A stretch of 64,000 bases of DNA from Primulina eburnea (lineage: Eukaryota > Streptophyta > Magnoliopsida > Lamiales > Gesneriaceae), in assembly GCF_022965805.1 (NCBI RefSeq), contig NC_133103.1, positions 49,235,693 through 49,299,692 of the forward strand. The letters run 5' to 3'. A program made the translations under genes and the position numbers. How positions within the stretch are numbered: position 1 is the first letter of the stretch; each line of letters begins with the position of its first letter. This document shows positions 57,132-64,000 of this stretch, piece after piece. The notes beneath the pieces are model-generated. The model ran no database searches, had not been told where the DNA came from, and worked only from the letters and a program-made list of their open reading frames with translations.

Positions 57132-57695
57132 ATGGCTGACCAAATTAGCTACATTAAGAGCTTAGAGAGGAAGCTAGAAAAACTCAAGGAGAATAACTGC
57201 TGCCTAAAGTTGGACAAAGATGAGTTAGAGCGTCGAGCAGAGCACTTAGAGGGTGATGTTCAACGTTATGCTCACTATCTGCATGAAGCAGAAGAGAGGA
57301 ATAGGAAGACTCAAGAGGAGTTTGAAATATCCCAAGAGACTGTGGCAGAATTCATCGAGCTACGTGATACACTAGTTGACAAGATCCAAATACTCAAGGA
57401 TCAGAATCACCAACTCGTGCACCAACATAATCAGTATAGTGCACAGACTGATGCTCAGATTCTAGAGCTGCAGAGTACTGTTGAAGTTCTTATTGACCAG
57501 AATGCAGTTCTGCATGGCCATACTGAACATCTACAAGCAGTAATAGCCAACCAAGATGAACCTGAAGAGGAACCAGAAGAGGAAGAAGAAATGGAAGAGG
57601 ATCCTATGGAGTTGGGATTAGGAGAAGTAATAGATTATACATTCAGTAGTAGTCCTTTGTATTACCATGTGTTCCATTTGCATTCATGTTCTTAA
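57132..57695 (+). CDS. Coiled-coil ORF upstream of gag in chromovirus G
   Basis: 187 aa, intact, ATG to TAA, in the element's sense. Heptad-like charged helices run from MADQISYIKSLERKLEKLKE through residue 145 (LKLDKDELERRAEHLEGDVQ, EIDQ-type spacing, QILELQSTVEVLIDQNAVLH). An acidic segment of Glu follows (about 146-158), then a short hydrophobic tail. There is no retroviral motif, signal peptide or zinc finger. Typical chromoviruses have gag-pol alone after the leader, so this is an accessory gene. It stayed open while pol collected stops, which may be chance or selection. A role in particle assembly, RNA binding or multimerisation is speculation. A separate ATG for gag follows 163 bp downstream. 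Confidence 0.7.
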   Translation: MADQISYIKSLERKLEKLKENNCCLKLDKDELERRAEHLEGDVQRYAHYLHEAEERNRKTQEEFEISQETVAEFIELRDTLVDKIQILKDQNHQLVHQHNQYSAQTDAQILELQSTVEVLIDQNAVLHGHTEHLQAVIANQDEPEEEPEEEEEMEEDPMELGLGEVIDYTFSSSPLYYHVFHLHSCS

Positions 57696-57857
57696 TTTCG
57701 ATGTTTCGTTGTAATTGCACCTTCTTGAGGAATCAATAAAAGATTATTTCCATCCATTGGTTCATATTTAATTTTTGGAGCAATTACTCAATCATTGTGA
57801 TTCTTTTGATTAGTCTCTATTCTGTCATCAACCTTAGAACTTTCATCATTGTAGGAA

Positions 57858-60800
57858 ATGGACGGAAGACCAGTGAGAAACAACCGCAACCCTCGTTACA
57901 ACAATCGTAACAACAACCAAAATGATGAGGATGCACATCAACAACCCTAACAACAACCACCAGCAGTTGGCCTCAGTCAAGTGGATTTGATGGCTATAGC
58001 CACAATTGTGGCAACCACGCTACAAGGGTTGGTGAACCCTAATGCTAATCATCCACCACCGCCACCACCTCCAGCTCAGAATGGGACTAAACAGCACTAT
58101 GAGGCTCTCCGAAGAGCAAGAGTCCCTAACTTCGATGGAAGCACCGATCCAGAGGTCGGACAAAATTGGATGAAAGAAGTGGAAAATCATCTTCGACTAC
58201 TTGAGGTTCCCCAAAGGATCAGAGTAGAGGTGATTACACCTTTTCTTGTCGTTAAAGCTGCCAAATGGTGGGAAGGAGTCTCGCCAGCTATGTTAGAGGC
58301 GGGACCTATCACTTGGCAAAGGTTCCGAGAGGCATTTCTGAGGCAGTACTTTCCGACAGCAGTTCGAGTGCAGAAGCTGTCAGAATTCGAAAGCTTAGTG
58401 CAAGAACCAAATATGACAGTGGTGGAGTACTCATCCAAGTTCCACTCATTGGGAACTTACTCACCAACCATCATGGGAGACGAAGCTTTGAAGATGCATC
58501 GCTTCAAGAAGGGATTGAACAGCCGTATTCAATCTGCCCTTGCCATTATCGAGCCCAACAGTTTTGATGAATTGATGGGAGCAGCCATCAAGGCTGAGAA
58601 CGATATTAAGAGGCGTGAAGGCGAGAACAAACTCAAACGTCCTCAGTCAAATCAGTACCAACAGGGCCAACAATTCAAGAGGCCTAGGTTCCCAAGCAAC
58701 CAATTCGCCAGTGATCCAGCCAAAGGAACCACTTCTTCTCCATCAAGCAAAAAAGGAGTCAAGTGCCAAAATTGTGGATTCACTCACACGGGTGAATGCC
58801 GTAAGAATTCAAGAGCTTGTTTCCATTGTGGAAAGATGGGTCATCGCATTGCTCAATGCCCTTTTCCAGATCCGAGTAATGGTCCAGCAGGCGGAGCAAC
58901 TCCAAGCAAGCCTAAGGAGAACAAGCCCAATGCTCGAGTTTATGCTATCACTCAAGAAGATGCTGATAACTCGAATGATGTCGTAGCTGGTACCATTCTA
59001 ATCAATAATATACCTGCTTATGTGTTATTTGATTGTGGTTCTACGCATTCATTCATGTCTAAGAGATTTGCCAAGAAATTAGGAGCGAAACCTGATAACT
59101 TAGAAGAACCATATAGAGTAGCCACTCCTGCAAATCAAATTTTAGAAACTCGCACTCTATATCGGGGTATTAGTGTTCTCATAGAAGATCAGAAAATTCA
59201 AGGCAAACCTTATTCAACTAAACATGGTGGAATTCGACGTAATTCTTGGAATGGATTGGTTAACCAAGAATCATGCTTTAGTGGACTGTCACGGAAAGAC
59301 GGTAACCATCCAAACTCCACACCAAGGGAAACTTTTATTTCATGGCAAGACCAAAGAACGAAGGACTCTCCTTTCTGCTTCTCAAACTTGGACAGCCATG
59401 AAAAATGGAGAAGAAGTTTACCTAGCCATGTTAAGCGAGGTAAAACAAGAAATTGCACCTACACTAGAAGAGATTCCGGTAGTGCAAGAATTCCCGGATG
59501 TCTTTCCTGAAGAACTCCCGGGTGAACTTCCTGATTGCGAAGTGGAATTTGAGACTAACTTAGTGCCCAATGCTACACCAATCTCAAAAGCACCATACCG
59601 AATGGCTCCAGCCGAGTTGAAAGAACTCAAAGAACAACTTCAAGAATTGTTGGACAAGAAGCAAATCCGACCAAGCGCATCTCCGTGGGGAGCTCCTGTC
59701 CTATTTGTAAAGAAGAAGAACGGAAGTATGAGGATGTGTATCGATTACAGAGAGCTGAACAAGATCACAATAAAAAACAAGTATCCGCTTCCAAGGATAG
59801 ATGACTTGTTTGACCAACTCAAAGGAGCTTCAGTCTTTTGCAAGCTCGACTTAAGGTCAGGCTACCACCAATTGAAGGTCAAATCAGACGATATCCCAAA
59901 GACAACCTTCAGGACAAGGTACGGACACTATGAGTTCACAGTGATGCCGTTCGGATTAACAAATGCTCCGGCAGTATTCATGGATCTCATGAACAGAGTG
60001 TTTAAACCATTTCTTGACAAGTTTGTTGTGGTATTCATCAACGACATACTAGTATATTCGTCAAGTGAAGAAGACCACAAAGAACATTTTCGTCTCACCC
60101 TCCAGAAGCTGAGAGAAAAGGAATTATACGCCAAGTTCAAGAAATGTGAATTCTGGTTAGATAGCGTCGCATTCTTGGGACACATAATAGCAGCAGCATG
60201 AGTATCTGTGGACCCTAAGAAAGTGGAGGCAATCTCGGATTGGCCTACACCAAAGAATGTGACAGAGGTACGAAGCTTCTTGGGGTTAGCAGGCTATTAT
60301 CGAAAATTTGTTGAAGGATTTTCCTCAATAGCCATACCTCTCACCAAGCTCACACAGAAGAATTATAAGTTTCAATGGAGTGAAAAATGTGAGCAAAGCT
60401 TCGAGACTTTGAAGAAGAAGCTTACATCCACACCAGTGCTAGTATTACCTATGGAAGGTAAGGACTACACCGTCTACAGTGATGCATCCAAAGAAAGTTT
60501 AGGATGTGTACTCATGCAGGAGGGAAGGGTGATTGCATACGCATCAAGGCAGTTGAAGCCGTATGAACAAAATTACCCAACGCACGACCTCGAACTAGCT
60601 GCAGTGGTATTCGCACTAAAGATTTGGAGACATTATCTTTATGGAGCCAAGTGTGAGGTGTTCACCGATCATCAAAGTCTCAAGTATTTGTTCACTCAAA
60701 AGGAACTAAATATGAGACAAAGGCGGTGGATTGAACTCATAAAGGATTACGACTTGACGATAAACTACCATCCAGGCAAGGCCAACAAGGTAGCAGATGC

Positions 60801-62298
60801 TTTAAGTCGAAAGAATATGAGGAAGGTAATCCTGACATCACTTTCCGCACAACCATGTCTTCGAGAGACAATCAAGATAAGCCAAGATAGATATTCCGCT
60901 TTGGTGAAACTGAAAGAGCAAGCCAAAGAAGGGAAATCACAAGATTTCGAAATAGATAACAAAGGAATCTTGTGGATGAAAGGACGATTGTGCGTACCAG
61001 ACATTGATGACCTTCGACAAGAAGTAATGTCTGAAGCACATAAGTCAAAATTTTCAGTTCATCCTGGCAGTACCAAAATGTACAGACACTTGAAGGAAAA
61101 TTTCTGGTGGAGTGGAATGAAGAGGGACGTGGCAACGTTCGTTTCTAAATGTCACGTGTCACAACAAGTCAAAGCAGAACACCAAAGACTTGGTGGACTT
61201 CTTCAACCATTAGAAATCCCGGAATGGAAATGGGAACATATTTCCATGGATTTTGTAGTAGGCTTACCCAAGTCGAGACAAAGTCATGACTGCATCTGGG
61301 TAATCGTAGATAGACTCACGAAATCGGCGCATTTCTTACCTGTCCGCATGACCTATAATCTGGACAAGCTAGCCAACTTGTATATGAATGAGATCGTGCG
61401 GTTACATGGAGTACCAGCTAGCATATTGTCAGACAGAGATCCTAGATTTACATCTCGATTTTGGAAGAGCTTTCAACAAGCTATGGGAACCAAGGTTACT
61501 CTTAGTACGGCTTATCACCCTCAAAGCGGCGGCCAAACTGAGAGGACCATTCAAACTCTAGAAGATATGCTGAGAGCATGTGCTCTAGACTTCAGTGGTA
61601 ATTGGAGCGAACATCTGCCCTTAATCGAGTTCGCGTACAATAATAGTTACCACAGTAGCATTGGAATGGCACCATACGAAGCTCTGTATGGACGAAAGTG
61701 TCGATCACCACTATATTGGAACGAAGTAGGGGAAAAAGCCATTGTTGGACCCGAAATGATCCAAGAAACAGTGGATAAAGTTGCCGTGATCAAGGAGAGA
61801 TTAAAAACTGCATAAGATCGACAGAAAAGCTGGGCTGACCTTAAAAGAAGACCCGTGGAATTCGAAGTTGGAGAGAAGGCGTATGTGATAGTGTCACCCA
61901 TGAAAGGTGTTATCCGATTCAATAAGGCTGGGAAACTGAATCCCAGATACGTCGGACCATTTGAAATCCTCGAGAAAGTGGGAACACTAGCTTACAGATT
62001 AGCACTTCCACCCGACATGTCAAGAATTCACAATATATTTCACGTCTCGCAGCTGAGGAGATATATTCCTGATCCAAGTCATATTCTGGAAGCTGGACCA
62101 CTTCTGGTTGAGAGCAATCTAAATGAAGAGCTGAAATATGAAGAGATTCCGATTCGAATTGTGAATAACAAAGACCAAGTACTGAGGAGACGAACTATTC
62201 CGTATGTAAAAGTACAATGGTCCAACCATACCGAAAGAGAAGCTACTTGGGAGTTAGAAGAAAAGATGCGAGATCAATACTCTTATCTCTTTGAGTAA
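57858..62298 (+). pseudogene. gag-pol polyprotein of chromovirus G, inactivated
   Basis: Gag starts at 57858 (MDGRPVRNNRN) and meets TAA at 57948, where Gln would suit. The rest of gag holds WWEGVSPAML and LRQYFPTAVRVQKLSEFESL, then knuckle CFHCGKMGHRIAQC (about 58820-58861). Protease reads LFDCGSTHSFMS. An extra A near 59205 shifts the frame. RT has [12 protein letters not shown] but its catalytic box is FINDILVYS, Asn replacing the first Asp (codon 60040-60042). TGA at 60199-60201 precedes RNase H ([13 protein letters not shown]), and integrase follows ([30 protein letters not shown]). One zinc-binding Cys looks replaced by Ser (codon 61159-61161). TAA at 61813-61815 precedes the tail with LNPRYVGPFEIL and a chromodomain ending EREATWELEEKMRDQY. 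Clearly dead. Confidence 0.95.
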
Positions 62299-62347
62299 CA
62301 TGTTCAACCAAGTTTCGAGAACGAAACTTCTCATAAGGAGGGAGGGA

Positions 62348-63602
62348 TGTGAGAACCTGAAATTCCAGCAGTGGCAGCAGATAGCATAATATCAGCAGCA
62401 ACTCATATTTCAGAAGATGGCACTTGCCAGCAGACCAAAATCCAGCAGATTAGATTCCAGCAGTGGCAGCAGATAGCATAATATCAGCAGCAACTCATAT
62501 TTCAGAAGATGACATTTTCCAGCAGACCAAAATCCAGCAGATTAGAATCCAGCAGCAGAAAAGCGAATTCCAGCAGACAGTTACTGATTCAGCTTAAACT
62601 TGTAACTGAAGCATTTAACACGAAATAAAGAGTGTTAATGTCAGATTATGGCATTAATGGGGAGGCCAACAGTCAGAATTTCACCTATAAATAGCACCCT
62701 CAAACATCTGAATTGGTTTACCAAATTCTTGAGTTATCACTTGAAATTAGAGCTAAGAAAGTGCATTTTCGAAGCTGTAAAATCCAGTAGCAGGGCAAGC
62801 AGATTTCCAGACCCCAACCGAAATTCTTTAAGCAAGTTACTGTAAGTGGGCTTATGTATAAATATCTTGAAAACCGTTTGATGATTTCTGATTTAAAGCA
62901 AAGTATATTCTTGAATCCTGTTATTTGATTTCGAAGCACTGAAACTTAGTGAACTAATGGTAGGAATATATATTCTGAACATTACTGATTACTGATTACT
63001 GATTACTGATTACTGGCCTCACCCCTTAGAGAAGAGAACATATAGGGGACTGATATCAGTTTAGCCATGAAATTCACGAATGTGCTCAGTGCTTACTTGT
63101 TAAACTTCTGATTTCTGATTACTGAATACTGACTACTGATTTCTGAATACCGAATACTGATTTCCGTTATGAAAATAAGAATACTGTATATTTTCGAATT
63201 ACTGTTTCTGTATGATAATGATTTCGAAAACTGGGAGTTATTCCCGCCCCTGCTTATTGAGTGACAATCATATCACTCACCCACCAAACCCATCTCAGAT
63301 AAGAGTACGGAAGAAATGTTAGAAGAGGAAGAGCAGATCCAGTTCTGGGGCTGGTGAAGAAGACTTTTATTATCAGTTTTAAATTATATTTTCCGCTGCC
63401 TCTGTAGAAGCAATGTTTCTGTCTGTTTTACATTTCCGCTGTAAAACATTAATTATTCGAGTTTGTATCAGACATTGAAATATTCAGTATTTATGAATAA
63501 AAGACTGGCTTTCTGAATTTCGTACTTCTGAGGCTTGTTGTTTTCGAATGTAAATTGGAGAACAACGCCGGTGTCAACCAACCCCCGTCCCGGGGCGTGA
63601 CA
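62348..63602 (+). repeat. 3' LTR of chromovirus G
   Basis: Same length as the 5' LTR, with the same internal duplication, TATA box at 62685-62694 and ATTACTG repeats at about 62983-63014. Ends GGGGCGTGACA. Confidence 0.93.
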
Positions 63603-63938
63603 GTGTTTTGCTTTCTTGAATACGTTTTCTTCTGATTATTTGCATTGGAAAGCAATTTATTTTCTCAATGTGTCGACAAAATTAGTTTTCGTTAAAATCA
63701 ATAGTATTGGTTTTTGTAAACTCAAGTTGGTTTTCTAGTTATTATTTTGTAATGAGGCACCACACAAGTATTTATACTTATGCACAATTAATCATGAGTT
63801 ATTTTGATTTAATTTATTCATGTGTGTATTACATTATTACAGTGCACATTGTCACTAGGTGTTACAACATATATGACGACATTTAATTATGATACACACA
63901 ATTTTTTATGGTTTATGTTAAATAAAATATCCCCTACA
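63603..63938 (+). repeat. Plus-strand copia LTR, right part
   Basis: Continues the LTR cut at 55050, starting GTGTTTTGCTTTCTTG and ending AAAATATCCCCTACA. Its reverse complement parallels 52638-53000 (GGGATATT, TGCACAAGTATAAATACTTG). The last 62 bases of the window, 63939-64000, are AT-rich with nothing recognisable. Confidence 0.6.
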
Positions 63939-64000
63939 AATACTAGTACTTCATTTTTATGTACGTGACTTTTAAAAAAAATTAAACAAAAAAAACTGTA

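Larger units (their letters stand above)
55051..63602 (+). mobile_element. Gypsy chromovirus G (Tekay/Del-like) with an extra ORF before gag
   Basis: Two 1,255-bp LTRs (55051-56305, 62348-63602), initiator Met-tRNA primer site, polypurine tract AAGGAGGGAGGGA at 62335-62347. The interior has a coiled-coil ORF, then gag, protease, RT, RNase H, integrase and a C-terminal chromodomain. By eye the LTRs differ at roughly twenty positions (under 2 percent). It is inserted in a copia LTR; the junctions share GTG but give no clean 5-bp duplication. Pol is inactivated by several point mutations. Confidence 0.93.

Overview
The window is a block of plant nuclear heterochromatin built almost wholly from nested transposable elements. 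I see no ordinary host gene, no rRNA, no tRNA and no CRISPR. The organism is a flowering plant: there are Athila-type and chromovirus gypsy elements, copia elements primed by initiator Met-tRNA, a TRIM, hAT and PIF/Harbinger relics, and a tRNA-derived SINE. The style of the LTRs and short repeats reminds me of Lamiales (perhaps Gesneriaceae), but that is only an impression. A 100-base run of N at 26403-26502 marks an assembly gap.

Layout. 1-1690: an AT-rich foldback element holding short palindromic repeats. 1831-18330: copia element A, whose gag is split by a chromovirus-type solo LTR (B, 3412-6475 plus 13734-13794), itself split by a young non-autonomous Athila-like element (C, 6476-13728) that keeps gag and protease only. 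All three levels have perfect 5-bp target duplications (TCTCA, CAACC, GAGGT). 18.5-21.8 kb: a PIF/Harbinger relic cut by an LTR that carries a SINE. 21.9-26.4 kb: a second foldback element cut by an LTR, itself cut by a hAT relic. 26.5-28.9 kb: the tail and 3' LTR of a copia element. 28.9-33.1 kb: a minus-strand chromovirus LTR cut by a 2.2-kb solo LTR. 33564-44988: a minus-strand Athila-type gypsy element. 45-47 kb: its host retroelement. 47.8-53.5 kb: a decayed minus-strand copia element. 54-63.9 kb: a plus-strand copia LTR cut by a TRIM and by a chromovirus with a coiled-coil ORF ahead of gag.

The standout is the Athila-type element at 33564-44988. Its two LTRs differ, by eye, by only three single-base indels, so it is very young. 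Between pol and the 3' LTR, where Athila elements may carry an env-like ORF, it has two intact same-strand ORFs. One is a 181-aa protein with a basic Cys cluster resembling the cysteine-rich nucleic-acid-binding proteins of carlavirus-like plant viruses. The other is a full-length intronless 212-aa LOG-type cytokinin riboside 5'-monophosphate phosphoribohydrolase. A TATA box and a plausible splice acceptor sit just upstream of the LOG start. This looks like a retrotransposon that has captured a hormone-activating enzyme and a possible nucleic-acid-binding or silencing-related protein.
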